Assembly (NCBI GenBank): GCA_933228895.1
Contig: OW121854.1
Span: 91,378,609 to 91,442,608 of the forward strand
Length of the DNA stretch: 64,000 nucleotides
DNA from: Platycnemis pennipes
Taxonomy: Eukaryota; Arthropoda; Insecta; Odonata; Platycnemididae
Reading direction: 5' to 3'
Shown here: positions 34,994-45,896 of the stretch, piece after piece
Layout of the letters: every line of letters starts with the position of its first letter
How positions within the stretch are numbered: the first letter of the stretch is position 1
Notes under the pieces: generated by a model
Database searches by the model: none
Told to the model about the DNA's origin: nothing
What the model saw: the letters and a program-made list of their open reading frames with translations, nothing else
Position numbers and translations under genes: made by a program

Positions 34994-35014
34994 GATTAAG
35001 AGAAGATTATCTGT

Positions 35015-35072
35015 TTGAGCTCTGCTCTCACCTATCAAAACCAACCTTCGGGTTGAATCACTGAGGGAGTGA
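35015..35072 (+). repeat. SINE S2 3' tail
   Basis: CTCTCACCTATCAAAACCAA then CCTTCGGGTTGAATCACTGA matches the S2 tail at 55695-55730 almost base for base. Confidence 0.6.
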
Positions 35073-35284
35073 GTCATCCAAAATTCTTTGACAGCACCAC
35101 TAAAGCTTACATTCATACCTTTTTTGTGGCATTTACTGCTCATGCTTCACTGCTATAAAGGGGCTCGCTCCAGATGTACCTATAGTTATTTGGATTGTTT
35201 CCATGCTTCCACAATTGCATTTCCAGCTGTAGTTGGATAGAATATCCTTTTCTCATGGGCTAACCGATTCACAAATTCCTTCTC

Positions 35285-36190
35285 ATTTCATTAACCACTG
35301 TTATTGTGATTCCCATTATTAAGTACTCTTTCAAGTTCGTGTTTCCTTAGTTTAGTCGTCATGAAGGCAGGAGGGAGTAGTTAGATGAAGACAAAAATTA
35401 AAGAAGAGTATGAACACTCCAACAAAATTCACCCTATCCAGAAGAAAACTCAAAATCAATATAAATGGTATCTTACGCTCTTCCACGACATGCTATCAGT
35501 GTACAGAAGACATCGTTAAACTAGAGTTTGGAGGCAGTAAACAGCAGAATATTTTATAAACGACTGATTGCAATAATTACTAACTCTTCCACCGCTGAAA
35601 TAAAACGGCCAGTTGAAGTACATGAAATAGAATCTACGTATTAGCTAAATGGTAGACTGAGAGTTCGCACTTTGTGCGATCAATATAAGAACAAGCCAAA
35701 CAATAATATATCATTTTTACCCACCAACAACTAAATACATCATTTTCAAACAACTCAAGAGAGCATTTAAATATCTTAACTACTCCACCGCACTTATCCG
35801 TTTATCTGGTTAAAATTTCATACGCATGAAATAATTTTTTTTATAATCAGGCACGACTAATTAGAAAGGAAATGTCCCGAAGGCATAGGAAACGAGAGGC
35901 AAAATGCTTCGGAGAAGGTCACTCAACGAGATAGGCATTTTATTCCGACGACTTGACAGCTGGTGAAGCAAACGGCGCAAAAAAAATAACAGCATATGGG
36001 CGCCTGCCCGAGTCATATCACCGACGGAAATCAACCCAAAACACGACACAAATGCTTCCAAGGGCGAATGTAACCATGAATGTAAGCTCCCTCTGTAGAT
36101 TCGGAATCTCCAAGGCTTCGTACGCCGCAGACGCCACACATACGAGGCTTTAATCATTCGCGATAAGGGATGAGCAAAGGATTCCGTGAC
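35285..36190. other. Unassigned sequence
   Basis: I recognise nothing here. A 98-codon minus frame (35861-36157) lies just downstream of the candidate exon donor, but it has no splice acceptor or motif I can support. Confidence 0.35.
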
Positions 36191-36194
36191 TTAC

Positions 36195-36279
36195 CTTCCG
36201 CAAATGTGAGCAATGTTGACCCTTCGGCGGCCAGGATAAATCCCTCCCACTTCCGCATCTCAAACTTGGGTGTGACGCA
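36195..36279 (-). CDS. Candidate internal exon of an unidentified host gene
   Basis: On the minus strand an 85-nt open stretch reads CVTPKFEMRKWEGFILAAEG then STLLTFAEG. It ends in a near-perfect donor, GAAG followed by GTAAGT (36194-36189), and begins after a pyrimidine-rich stretch ending TTGAG. Codon usage looks more coding-like than the surroundings, and it overlaps no repeat I recognise. The words STLLTFAEG faintly resemble the TLLAFAEGR strand of sialidases, which is not enough to name it. No neighbouring exon was identified, so it may be chance or a pseudo-exon. Confidence 0.25.
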
Positions 36280-36434
36280 CTCAAATGAACAAATGTCAGG
36301 GATTCCGAGATGTGGTGAGTCGAAGATAAAAGATACCGAGTAGAATTTAAGACCTCGGTATTGGTGTTGGTATTGCGGCTAGAGCACTGGGGCCCATTCA
36401 CAAATCTCAAAAACGAGCACGATCACGTCATCAT

Positions 36435-36835
36435 TATTGTTTAACTCTTCATCATCATCACCACGGGTCAACAATCCTAAGATCGGTTTGACATAGCTCT
36501 CAACTTAATTCTCCAATCGGCTAACCACTTCACGTTCACTCATCCAATGCGAGGCCTTCCTTTTCCATTCTTTTAATTCACTTGTCCCCCGACGATTGTC
36601 TTCATCACACCATCAAGTCTCAAGATACGACCGATTAAGTAGTCCCATTTTCTTTACAATATTTTCAGCGAGCTTCTATTTTCTTCCACTCTTCATAGGT
36701 CTTCCTCGAGATTCAACCGATTGATACATTTTATTTTCATCATTCTTCTGTAACACCACATTTCGAAGGCTTCCAGCTTTCACTTCTCTGCTGCAGTTTC
36801 CTTCCACGTCTCTGTCATAAAGAAGCATATGCCAA
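36435..36835 (-). pseudogene. RTE-like LINE (family A), 3' fragment
   Basis: Starting with CATCATCATCACCACGGGTC (the GAT microsatellite inverted), the minus strand gives the full C-terminal sequence of family A in broken frames up to the segment near 36780-36830. It is an inverted, 5'-truncated copy. Confidence 0.8.
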
Positions 36836-37044
36836 TAAAACCACACTTACTCCTTAAACTTCTTCTAGAGAGCCAAGAAATCTAGCGCCAATTTTTCGAA
36901 TTACGACCGACGCTAAAAAAACATAAATTTCAGTTGAAGGAGCCAATCAATAGGACGATTACAGTGAGCATTGCGCTTTTAAGATGAATTCTCGTTACTG
37001 ATAAAGATAGCGTTAACACGAAAGAAAGAACCGTGGTCGCGCCC

Positions 37045-37285
37045 CTTATCTCCCATACTGAGGGCCCGTGTTCGAACCCAGGCAGTGGCAGAGATTTTTC
37101 GTCATATACGGTCCCTATTTGAGTGCCGCGAGGAGATCACACCAGTTCAGGGTTCCGTTCGTCGGGTAGGACGCTGAATCGTTGAACCCTTGGAGCAAGC
37201 ATGCTATTGCCGACGCCGGGTTTCTCTCCTCCCTTCCTCCACTCCCAGAAATATTCCTCTCTCTAGTCGGAAACGCCCACCTATC
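37045..37285 (+). repeat. tRNA-derived SINE family S1
   Basis: The tRNA-like head has a B-box-like GTGTTCGAACCC at about 37069-37080. It is followed by the S1 core (CCGTTCGTCGGGTAGGACGC) and the tail GCCGACGCCGGGTTTCTCTC then CCTTCCTCC. Compared with the consensus the head is poorly preserved. Confidence 0.7.
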
Positions 37286-37289
37286 CCAA

Positions 37290-38205
37290 ACGTTGATAAT
37301 TACATAACTGTCGTTGGCGTACCCCCGAAAAACTACAGCAACGGGTAGGACGAACGCAGAGGTGTTCCATACTATGTAAGAGAAAAGGAAACTCGTGGAA
37401 AGAATCCGAATGAGGCGTAAAACGTCAATACTGGACGCACTGTGGGTAAACGGGAAGTAGAAGCCAGTGACAGAGATAAGGGTACTGAGTTATCGCGGAG
37501 CAAGGAGGAAATGAAAAGTGATTTTGGACTGCGAGAGAGAATGTATAAAGTTAGAAAAAAACAAACCTGCAGCTCCATCAGAGGCGGAGACCCCAAATGA
37601 CGAAAAGATATTTCCAAAGGACCTTCTAAGAACCTACATTCACTAGGAGAAAACATAAGATATAAAAGTTTACAGGGAAATATTTTGAGAAGCAAACCTT
37701 TATTAAAGGTGATCTAGGACAACGCGGACTAACAATACGTTAAAATCCCAAATTTATCTCCAAACAGCAAAAAACATAAAGACAAAGAGTGAAATCAAGC
37801 GTCTAAGTGGAAAAACCATGATCAGGGGTCATCCCCCCAGAGATCGATTTCATGCATATCTCCACTCCATCGGTGATCCTTTTCATATAATTACTTTCAA
37901 GTCCATCTTCCAACTTCAAACCATCCGTGGCCTCCTCCTGCAGTTCATCCAATCCATTTTCCCTTGAAAAATGTCTTTATGAGAAAATCGGACCTGAAAA
38001 CGTCCCTGCTTCTTAATTTCAGAGTTTTACACGATACTTCAAGGTGGATATATAATCACATCCACACACATCCCGTACAATTCCAATACAGTTTGCAAAA
38101 CTTACATGACGAGAAGAAATAATATTCAAATCTCTCATTCACAAAATCTAGTGTTTTTCTATCGAAATGAGGCTAAAAATATTATTGCTGAAAATATACC
38201 TGCAT
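37290..38205. other. Unassigned sequence
   Basis: No gene or repeat is recognised. The 107-codon minus frame at 37372-37695 is hydrophobic and serine-leucine rich with no motif; it is not called. Confidence 0.35.
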
Positions 38206-38240
38206 ATTTATCTTCATGAGTAAGACAAGGATAAGCACTG

Positions 38241-38458
38241 GTAACGGCTATCGGGCGTTCCTCCGCGTGGTGTTAATGTCAAGGTGACGACAGTTTCTCC
38301 AGCCATCCTGCTGGCGTCTTCACGTCAGAAGTGTCTTCTGACCTGAAGACGCCAGCAGGATGGCTTGGAATTACTGTCGTCACCTTGACACGACACCACG
38401 CGGAGGAACGCCCGAAAGCCGTTACCAGTATTGAGAGACGCCGCGGAAACCTCAGATC
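38241..38458. mobile_element. Hammerhead-bearing foldback with 15-bp target duplication
   Basis: The perfect 15-bp repeat CAAGGATAAGCACTG flanks it (38226-38240 and 38459-38473). Plus strand: CUGAAGA (38343-38349), GCC/GGC stem II, a mutated GAAA region, GUC and GUCACC. Minus strand: GUGAAGA (38322-38316), a five-pair stem II CCAGC/GCTGG, GAAA (38296-38293), CUGUC then GUCACC. TGAC before the core pairs with GTCA after the cleavage site, giving stem I. A tail of about 32 nt follows the palindrome on the right. Confidence 0.85.
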
Positions 38459-39276
38459 CAAGGATAAGCACTGCCCCCCGTAATTTACAATGTTTTCACC
38501 GAGGAAGCAATTAATGAAATCAAAGAGAAGGCTTCAGAAGTGGATATCCATGGGGAAATAATTAGCATGCTGCAATTCGCCGATGACATAGCAGTCTAGC
38601 ATACACAGAGGGATTTGAAGATGATTCTTGTGAACACGGAAAGGACTATGGCCAGATATCAGCCGAAGATCAATAAGAAGAAGACTAATACATGGGTGTG
38701 CAGCAAGAGAGAAGAGGCCAAAACCAACGTTAGACTAGGAAAACAGAAACTTGAAGAGGTGAAAGAGTTCTGTTACCTGGGAAGCAGAGTAACCAACAAT
38801 GGACGATACAAGAAAGAAATGGTCAGTAGAATAGGCCAAGCGAAAAGACCATTTCATTAAAATAAGAATATAATTACATTTGAAAAAAAAGCATGGAAGT
38901 CAGGAAACAATTCATCATAACATATATCTGAAGAACTCTTCCTTATAACATGAGGCATGGACGATAGCAGCAGCGGAGAAGAAAAGGGTGGAAGCATTCG
39001 TAATGTGGTGCTACAGAAAATGATGAAAATAAAATGGATCCACTGAATGACTAACAAAGAAATCTTAAGAAGGGTGGGAGAAAAGAGAAGTCTTCTGAAA
39101 ACCTTAAGAAGTATACGGGACAGCCTAATCGATTATATCACAAGACATGATGGCCTGATGAAGACAATCGTCGACGGAAATGTGAACGGGAAGAACGCAA
39201 AAGTCAGACCTCGGATGAGATACTTGGGACAAATTGTAGAGGATGTGAAGGAAAAGAGTTAAGTAAATATAAAGAG

Positions 39277-39880
39277 TATTAAAGGAAAGATATTGCAATT
39301 TTCTACAAGTAAAAATTTATTCCGACTAGTTTCGGTGTACTACACCATTGTCAAGTGAAGCTTTCTGTTTACAAACAAGTGTATGTATGAGCAGGTCGGT
39401 GGGTGGGGGGGACAGTGGACGGAGGGTGGGAGGGGGGAAGGGAAAGGGAGAGAAACGGAACAGGGAACAAGGAGTGATCTGGTTGGAGCGTGGGTGAGAG
39501 GGGCAGGTCAGTTTATTCAAATTTATAAAACCCGGTGTCGGTTGGTGACGATGGGGGAAGATGGGAGATCAACCGACAACGGGTTTTATAAATTTGAATA
39601 AACTGACCTGCCCCTCTCACCCACGCTCCAACCAGATCACTCCTTGTTCCCTGTTCCGTTTCTCTCCCTTTCCCTTCCCCCCTCCCACCCTCCGTCCACT
39701 GTCCCCCCCACCCACCGACCTGCTCATACATACACTTGTTTGTAAACAGAAAGCTTCACTTGACAATGGTGTAGTACACCGAAACTAGTCGGAATAAATT
39801 TTTACTTGTAGAAAATTGCAATATCTTTCCTTTAATATGGAACGTTTCCACCACATCACACCTGGATCTGGTTTGCTTAT
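39277..39880. mobile_element. Hammerhead-bearing foldback, UUGANAA type, near-identical long arms
   Basis: A 13-bp repeat TAAATATAAAGAG flanks it (39264-39276 and 39881-39893). Arms of about 270 bp are almost identical inverted copies around a short asymmetric centre near 39549-39562. Each arm holds one hammerhead: UUGACAA (plus 39760-39766; minus 39354-39348), stem II GGTGT-AGT-ACACC, GAAA (39781-39784 and 39333-39330), self-complementary CTAG, UC, then GG. A right-hand tail with TTTCCACCACATCACACC ends the element. Identical 54-residue frames on the two strands (39383-39601 and 39513-39731) are the palindrome, not genes. Confidence 0.88.
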
Positions 39881-40254
39881 TAAATATAAAGAGGTTAGCT
39901 GATAGGAGAATCGACTGGAGGACTGCGTAAAAGCAATCAAAGGATTGTTGAATGATGATGACTCATCTTTTACGCATGTCACTACGAAAACGTACCGAAT
40001 AAACGTAATATTAAAAAAAAAAACACTTTCGTCACAATGCCATAAGAAAATCCGTTAACTCCTGGTTATGTTTTTCCTTGACAAGGCGTTTGGCACGCAT
40101 ATCCGACGCAATTTGCATCATGGCAATAAATTTCACTTATACGGGAAATTTATCTGCCACGCAGTTGAAATACCACCATTTTTCTATTCTCTGGTACATA
40201 TCCTTCACCTCGTACATGGGATAAAGATGGAATCGTCATCACACCAGCTTCAAA

Positions 40255-40395
40255 AGTTTAACGTCCCATTCGACTGACAAGAGTACTAACTTGCAGTGCT
40301 CTCCAAACAGAAATCAAGTAAGGCCTGGGATTCCAATGAAAAATTTCTACATCATCTGGATTCGAACCTGTGCTGCCGGTGTTCTCACCTAAATA
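40255..40395 (-). repeat. tRNA-derived SINE family S1, fragment
   Basis: The minus strand carries the B-box region (GGTTCGAATCC, complement near 40358-40369) and the core CAGTCGAATGGGACGTTAAA (complement near 40259-40276). Confidence 0.65.
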
Positions 40396-40479
40396 ACTGC
40401 CACCATTCTTAATCAATGGTATAAAGACACAACAACTGAGTTCCAAGAGAATATAGTTAGAAAAAAGGAAGCTGTGAAT

Positions 40480-40870
40480 GAAAACCTTCGGGTAGGGAGT
40501 GGCGTGCAATGGGTCAGAGACACTGGCAATCGGAAAATAATAGAGGTCTTCTGGACTTGGTTTTGACGTAGAGATCGCAAGTTTAAATAATGGAAAAAAT
40601 GAAAAATGATGAGGTATAGTGAAGAACTAATGTTTAAAGGCATAAATGGTACGCCAGAAAATGACCACTTGGATTGGACATAACCTGAGATATGACGGAC
40701 CGGTCAAGACATATGATTTAGGGAAAAATAGAAGTAAAGATCCCAAGAAGAAGAAGATCCCAGAGAAAGACGAATTTAGGACAGAACAAATACCAGGATA
40801 AAATAGAGCTAGCAATGAACATGCAGAAACGGATGGCAGCGGTTAACTAATCTAGGATTGGAAAGCAACG
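40480..40870 (+). pseudogene. RTE-like LINE (family A or close relative), decayed 3' copy
   Basis: Broken frames read KMKNDEV, then KWYARK-PLGLDIT, then PRRRRSQRKTNLGQNKYQDK, then AMNMQKRMAAVN. The order (NDEVL, RWIGHVLR, RRPRR, ADR-EWRAAVN) is that of the LINE C-terminus, but divergence is higher than in the other copies, so it may be a separate subfamily. Confidence 0.55.
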
Positions 40871-40874
40871 AATA

Positions 40875-41685
40875 AATGCGTTCATAAAGTTACAAATAAT
40901 ACATGCTTCAATCATTTTCAGATAATCTCACTATGGACTCGGACCAATCTTGGATAGAACGGTGGCAAGCACACCTTCACGAACGAAGAAATAATTGCTC
41001 CACCCACTCGCATGCGCCACGAAGATTAGGAGAAGATGATCTATCCCTCCCTTTGCCTTCGAAGTAACACTCGAGCGATCGGCCGAGAAAATGAAGGTCG
41101 CCTCGCGTATATTGATTAGGAAGCCACAGGAAGGTAAACTTCACGTTAAGTGAGGGTTGAGCAAGGTGAGAGTGCGTTGCGACATTGTGCACTTAAGGTT
41201 CCCAATGGAAATGATCATCTCCATTAAATCCAACTTCGGAAAGAGGCAAGAGTCATCACGGAAGCCGTCCAACCCCGAACACCGTATTGGGACGACTTAG
41301 ATGCCATAAGGACGGACTTATGCGAATCAAAAATCAATAGACTTGGACAATTAACCGAAAATAATTTCGAAGCCTGATATTTTGCGAGGATAATTTTATC
41401 ATAATTTTTCCCGGTGTTCCCATCGGTTTCATAGAAAATGACGCATACATTTACACGTAGCGAATAACGTCACATTAGCCAACAGAATCAATTATTACAC
41501 AAAATTTTCAGCTACAAGAGTGTGTCTGGATCATGACTTAATCAATAATTCCACTCAGACAAAGAATTTCCCAGAAAAAAGAGGATTCCAAGCTAAGCAA
41601 ATAAATAGGGAGGCAATGAAACAAAAGAATAGAGCTGATAACTAGACTCAAATTAGGAACAGAGTGCTTCAGGCGGAGAACTACT
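40875..41685. other. Unassigned sequence
   Basis: I recognise no gene or repeat. A 71-codon minus frame at 40977-41192 has no motif. Confidence 0.35.
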
Positions 41686-41689
41686 TATA

Positions 41690-41850
41690 TACAGAAGACT
41701 TCTGATTTCTCCCACTTTTCGATGGGCTTCTTCGTTTGTCGCACGTTCGATCCATTTTATCTCAACCATTCTTCATGACACCACATTTAGAATTGATTCT
41801 AGCCTTGACTTCTCTACAGCTGTTATTTTATTTCGTATACTGCGCAACTT
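41690..41850 (-). pseudogene. RTE-like LINE (family A), internal fragment
   Basis: The minus strand reads the segment upstream of the C-terminus (ACCACATTTAGAATTGATTC complement; CTTCTCTACAGCTGTTATTT complement), matching 36770-36810. No 3' end is attached. Confidence 0.5.
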
Positions 41851-41941
41851 GTTTCAAGGATATTCAATTATTCTTAAGGATCAGTGAGCTGCTTAACTAG
41901 TCATGGGAGAAAAAATATCTCCACAGGGTGGAGTGGAATTG

Positions 41942-42129
41942 TCATGAAATTTGAAAGTATTAGTAGTTTTGCACACTTTTTGTTTTCATTAACATTTACC
42001 GGTTTCAGCGCCTGCACGTCGAAACCGGTAGAGGTTAATAAAAACAAAAAGTACGAAAAAATATAAGGTCTTTGAAATTTCATGATGAAATTGTTCCACA
42101 AAGTGTGCTCGTCAATGATTGATTTCATT
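41942..42129. mobile_element. Foldback with GAAACCGGU boxes (hammerhead core incomplete)
   Basis: Arms (ATGAAATTTGAAAG region and its inverse) enclose two facing GAAACCGGUA boxes, at 42021-42030 on plus and 42006-41997 on minus. The CUGANGA boxes have been lost from the centre. Possible target repeats are GAGTGGAATTG (41931-41941) and GAGTGGAACTG (42130-42140), one mismatch. A tail with GTTCCACAAAGTG follows, as in the other foldbacks. Confidence 0.6.
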
Positions 42130-42315
42130 GAGTGGAACTGTGTCCAAGCCTAAGGTACCCGGTCGATCAAAGTAAAGTCAATCGAATGCTAAGCTCAACG
42201 TGATAAATACACACATCAGGGTAGAAGACATTCAGTTCCTTTCGTCCCAACTGCAGTTCCCAAAAATATCTACTATATAACAAAATAACACAGCTTAGAT
42301 TTGGCTGTACATACA

Positions 42316-42601
42316 CAGGGGCGTCGGAACTATTTTCGCTGGCAGGGGCCAACCTTGAAAAGGGCCCGTCTCCGATGCAAAGGGCCCACATTTTTTGCGG
42401 ACAGGAGGGGGTAGAGAATAGAATTCCGCTAAAAGTGCACATGAAGATGGTAGAATACGCATCAGAAGGGAGAAGGCAAGTTGGAAACAAGTGAAATTTA
42501 ATTTTTATTAACGAAGACTCATTTCTCAAGGGCCCGGGGCAAATTCTGAGGGGGGGGGGGGGGGCGAATGCCCCCCCTGCACCCCACTTCCGACGCCGCT
42601 G
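42316..42601. mobile_element. hAT MITE, 286 bp, CAGGGGCGTCGGAA ends
   Basis: Terminal repeats CAGGGGCGTCGGAA and TTCCGACGCCGCTG are inverted with one mismatch. A perfect 8-bp target duplication TACATACA lies at 42308-42315 and 42602-42609. A run of G (about 42549-42564) sits near the right end. No coding capacity. Confidence 0.85.
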
Positions 42602-42614
42602 TACATACATATTC

Positions 42615-42690
42615 AGAGGATTCTTCCGGATTCGAATCCAGAACCACTGGTAAGCAAGCAAACATTACCCCGCCGTCTTCCACATAGGGT
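42615..42690 (-). repeat. tRNA-like SINE head
   Basis: The minus strand has TGGATTCGAATCC (B box) and upstream GCTTGCTTACCAGTGG. It is a truncated SINE head adjacent to the MITE. Confidence 0.45.
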
Positions 42691-43200
42691 ATTTCTCTGT
42701 TATCATTACACAGCAGCCACTGCGGCGAGAGATACTGTGCCCATTCCGTTCGGGGACCCTTTAGCTGTGCTCGCTGCAAAGAGCCCGTGACGTGGGGCAC
42801 GCACGGCCACCGCCCCATCTGTCTCAATAACGGCCGGAGCCTAGAAAAGCCCAGCGCGAAAAAATAAATAAATAGCCCACGGACGTTCAGAATGGGTTAG
42901 CGTCACTCGTGAGGCGTGATTCGGGCCACGCACCCGGGCGGCGAGGACGCGGAGGAAATTGAACCTGTTGGCGTCATTCCAGGAGAGACCCAGATGATCA
43001 TTACGATGACGATCCTTACTGAATGGAATTGCCCCCGCGGAGCGCCCGCTATATCGACGCGCGGCCGTGCATTAACCCTGGATGGGAGAGTCCCGATGCG
43101 ATTATCCTCGGGTAATGACCGTTTTCTAACAACCCGGAATCGATCTTTTTCTGTCTCTTCTCAGTTGAATCGGCCATTCGATCCTTTCCTTCACCATTAA
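42690..43200. other. GC-rich island without recognised content
   Basis: The stretch is clearly richer in G+C and CpG than its surroundings (for example CGCGCGGCCGTGC near 43059-43071). It is open for 94 codons on the plus strand (42916-43200), but shows no repeat similarity to other parts of the window and no recognisable domain. It could be part of a host regulatory region or exon. Confidence 0.35.
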
Positions 43201-43206
43201 ATAATA

Positions 43207-43537
43207 AAAATAACCACCGCATTATACTAGATTCGACCAGATAAATAAGATTAGAGAGCTAGATTGTCGTACAGATAGATTCAAAATGGCATTTTCCCCC
43301 GTGCTATAAGAAAACAGAATAGGCAGCATAGCAAAGGGATAGGCAGGGGAAATATTATAGAGTAGTCTGTAGTGCATGATGCATGTATTAACCCCTTAAA
43401 TAATATAGATACTAACAATCTAGTTGCATGAGACCCTATAGTTGCTTGTTTGCATGTTAGTAGTGCATGCTTGGTGATCTTCACCCCCTGCCACACACCC
43501 TCGCGGTGGCTTGCAGGGTATCGTGTAGATGTAGATG
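43207..43537 (+). pseudogene. LINE B, 5'-truncated 3' end
   Basis: The copy starts within the last coding segment (RFDQINKIRELDCRTDRFKM) and runs through the full 3' tail to GTAGATGTAGATGTA. The tail is nearly identical to 18595-19243 and 43770-43914. Confidence 0.85.
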
Positions 43538-43745
43538 TACTACTTTGTAATACTTCGTTCCAAAGTATTATTTACTGTCGACCCAGGTTTCGTCCGGTAC
43601 GGCATCGTCAGGAGTGCAGTCACACGATGGATTCCAGATGATGCCGTAACTGGAGAAACCTGGGTCGACAATAAATTATTTTGTGGAACGAACAAAGTCA
43701 TTTTTATTATTTTATTATGCAGTGATTCCACCAAGTGACGCCGGA
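43538..43745. mobile_element. Hammerhead-bearing foldback, CUGACGA type
   Basis: Minus strand: CUGACGA (43611-43605), stem II CCG-UAC-CGG, GAAA (43591-43588), CCUGGG, UC, then GAC. Plus strand: a mutated CAGATGA (43635-43641) and GAAA (43654-43657), then CCTGGGTCGAC. Outer arms CGTTCCAAAGTATTATTTAC and its inverse. A right tail contains GATTCCACCAAGTGACGCC. It lies between two LINE B 3' ends. Confidence 0.75.
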
Positions 43746-43769
43746 AAGTATTGCTTTCCTTGCTATAAC

Positions 43770-43914
43770 CCCTCAAATACTATAGATACTAACAATCTAG
43801 TTGCATGAGACCCTTAAGTTGCTTGCTTGCATGTTAGTAGTGCATGCTTGGTGATCTTCACCCCCTGCCACACACCCTCGCGGTGGCTTGCAGGGTATCG
43901 TGTAGATGTAGATG
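43770..43914 (+). repeat. LINE B, 3' untranslated end only
   Basis: Starts at AACCCCTCAAATACTATAGA and ends GTAGATGTAGATGT. Only the last 145 bp of LINE B are present, about 230 bp after another copy. Confidence 0.8.
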
Positions 43915-43919
43915 TCCTT

Positions 43920-45140
43920 CACCGCTAACTTACAACCGGAGAACTACGTTTACACGCAACAGTTGACGACTATGACAGCCGCGAGATGCACGTCATATAG
44001 CTATCGCTAGTGCTACGTTGTGTTTACATCAACTTCTAAGAGGCTTAAAGCCCCTTAACACGTGGAAGTACACTGTCATGAAAGTTGCCTGAAATTAGCA
44101 CTTCCATGTGTACGCATCTACTTCTATGGCAGTAAGGGTCGACAGTTGCTTTAATCGAATCACTATCGACCATGATTCGAGCTTCCAAGGAAATAAATTC
44201 ATGGCTATTTTGCTTGCAAGTGGAGACGGCGAGAGAATGGTGAATCGATTAACACCCGATTGATTTCGACAGAAAATGACCACGCGCGGGACATCTGAAC
44301 GCATTCAAAGAACAAAGATTTCGGAGGATGGCATAATTACATCCATAAATAGCTTCACGCTATAACAAATAGAGCTACAGGGTATATAGATAACTTGGAC
44401 GACATCCATCGAAATACTGAGCATACCGGTAATAAATGTTAACACAAACTGGACGAATGTTTGTGGAATAGTTAACACACGACCCACGCAATGCTGTCAT
44501 TTCAACAAGGCGAGGGAGTTTAGGGTAACTCCAGAGAAATTTAAAAAGAAAATGATTTAAAATCAAGCCGCATAAAATTTGTGTACGCCTTGATATCGCC
44601 TGTTTGTAATTATTTCACGTTGTCTAAAAGGTTCAAATCGGCTCTTTTTTAAGGATTCTCCTTCGCCCAATAACGTAGCTTTTGCGTTCGATACGTTTAA
44701 AGCGGTAACAGCTAAAAGGGCACATTTTCTCCGATGGACCTACATTTCGTACGTCATGTTAAACGGTATTTACTTTTGGCCTCATCGTTCTTTTATAACC
44801 GGCACCGCATCGGTTCATTCCCATGCCACTATCGATCCCATCCCAAATCGATTTCAGCCCATCCCAACAAATACATCCTATTGACCCAATATCCTCATCT
44901 TCAACGATCAAAAACACGATAGTCGATCGGAACGAGCAATTCTGAATGGAATAAATATGGTAATGATCACTTTAAATTGGTATTTAATAAATTTTTATCA
45001 GCCTTCACGGTCGATGCCAAATCAAATCGAAAACTATTACCACGATTTTAAAAATCTTGCCTAAGTTAGAAATGCTTCAGGTAGATGGTACCTAATAGTT
45101 CCTAATGATTTATATAAATACGCTGAATATTTGAAGCAAA
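43920..45140. other. Unassigned sequence
   Basis: I recognise no repeat or gene. Open frames of 60-70 codons on the minus strand between 44095 and 44566 have no motif. Confidence 0.35.
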
Positions 45141-45896
45141 TTCATCATTATTAGTTATCAATCCTCAGATTGGTTTGATGCAGCTCTCCACCGAATTTTT
45201 CTATCGGCTAATTTCTTCATAATTAAGTATTTCTTCTCTTTTACATCCTTTATCACTTGTTCCACACATCTCACACGAGGCCTTCCTTTGCCGTTCTACC
45301 CGTACACTTGCCCTTCAACGATTGTCTTCATCAGGCCATCGTGTCTCATGATGTGGCCGATTAAGTCTTCTTCTTAGAGTTTTCAGCAGACTTCTCTTTT
45401 CTCCCACTCTTCTTAAGACTTCATCGTTACTTACTCTGCCGATCCATTTAATCTTCATCACACTTCTATAACACCACATTTTAAATGCTTCCACCCTTTT
45501 CTTTTCCGCAGCCGTCATTGTCCATGCCTCACGACTATAAAGAAACACCCTCCAGACGTACGTTCTTATGAATTATTTCCTTACTACTACGCTTGTATTT
45601 CCAGCGGTTAGTAGATTCCTCTTTTGATAGAATGCCCTCTTTGCCTGGGTTATTCTGCTGACTATTTCTTTTTTGCTTCGTCCATCGTTTGTCACTCGGC
45701 TTCCCAGGTAATAGAGTTCTTTCACCTCTTCAAGTTTGTTTTCCTAGTTAAATGTTGGTTTTGGCCTCTTCTCTCTTGCTGCACACCAATATCTTAGTCT
45801 TCTTGTTATTGATCTCCAGCTGATATCTGGCCACTGTCCTTTCCATGGTTATCAGCATCTAATTCAGATCCCACTGTCCCTGCTATGAGTGTTATG

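Larger units (their letters stand above)
38210..39965 (+). pseudogene. RTE-like LINE (family A) carrying two nested foldbacks
   Basis: LINE sequence is present at 38210-38240, 38459-39276 and 39881-39965. After removal of the inserts it reads VRQG-ALPPVIYNVFTEEA (reverse transcriptase template motif), EVDIHGEIISMLQFADDIAV (catalytic FADD intact, near 38565-38598), then INKKKTNTWVCSKREEAKTN, EFCYLGSRVTNNGRYKKEM and RVGEKRSLLKTL, then the C-terminus and a GATGATG tail. It is 5'-truncated within the palm and has stops. The first foldback splits the RQG motif and the second lies before the KRLADRR segment. Confidence 0.9.

Noticed and set aside
36195..36279. Sialidase identity for the candidate exon
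   Set aside because: Only nine residues faintly resemble a sialidase strand, without the upstream RIP motif or Asp-boxes.
39383..39788. Identical proteins predicted on both strands (MYEQVGG...)
   Set aside because: They come from the two arms of one inverted repeat; the sequence is G-rich non-coding foldback DNA.
42167..42661. 164-codon minus-strand open frame
   Set aside because: It spans the 286-bp MITE including its G run and target duplications, so it is not a gene.
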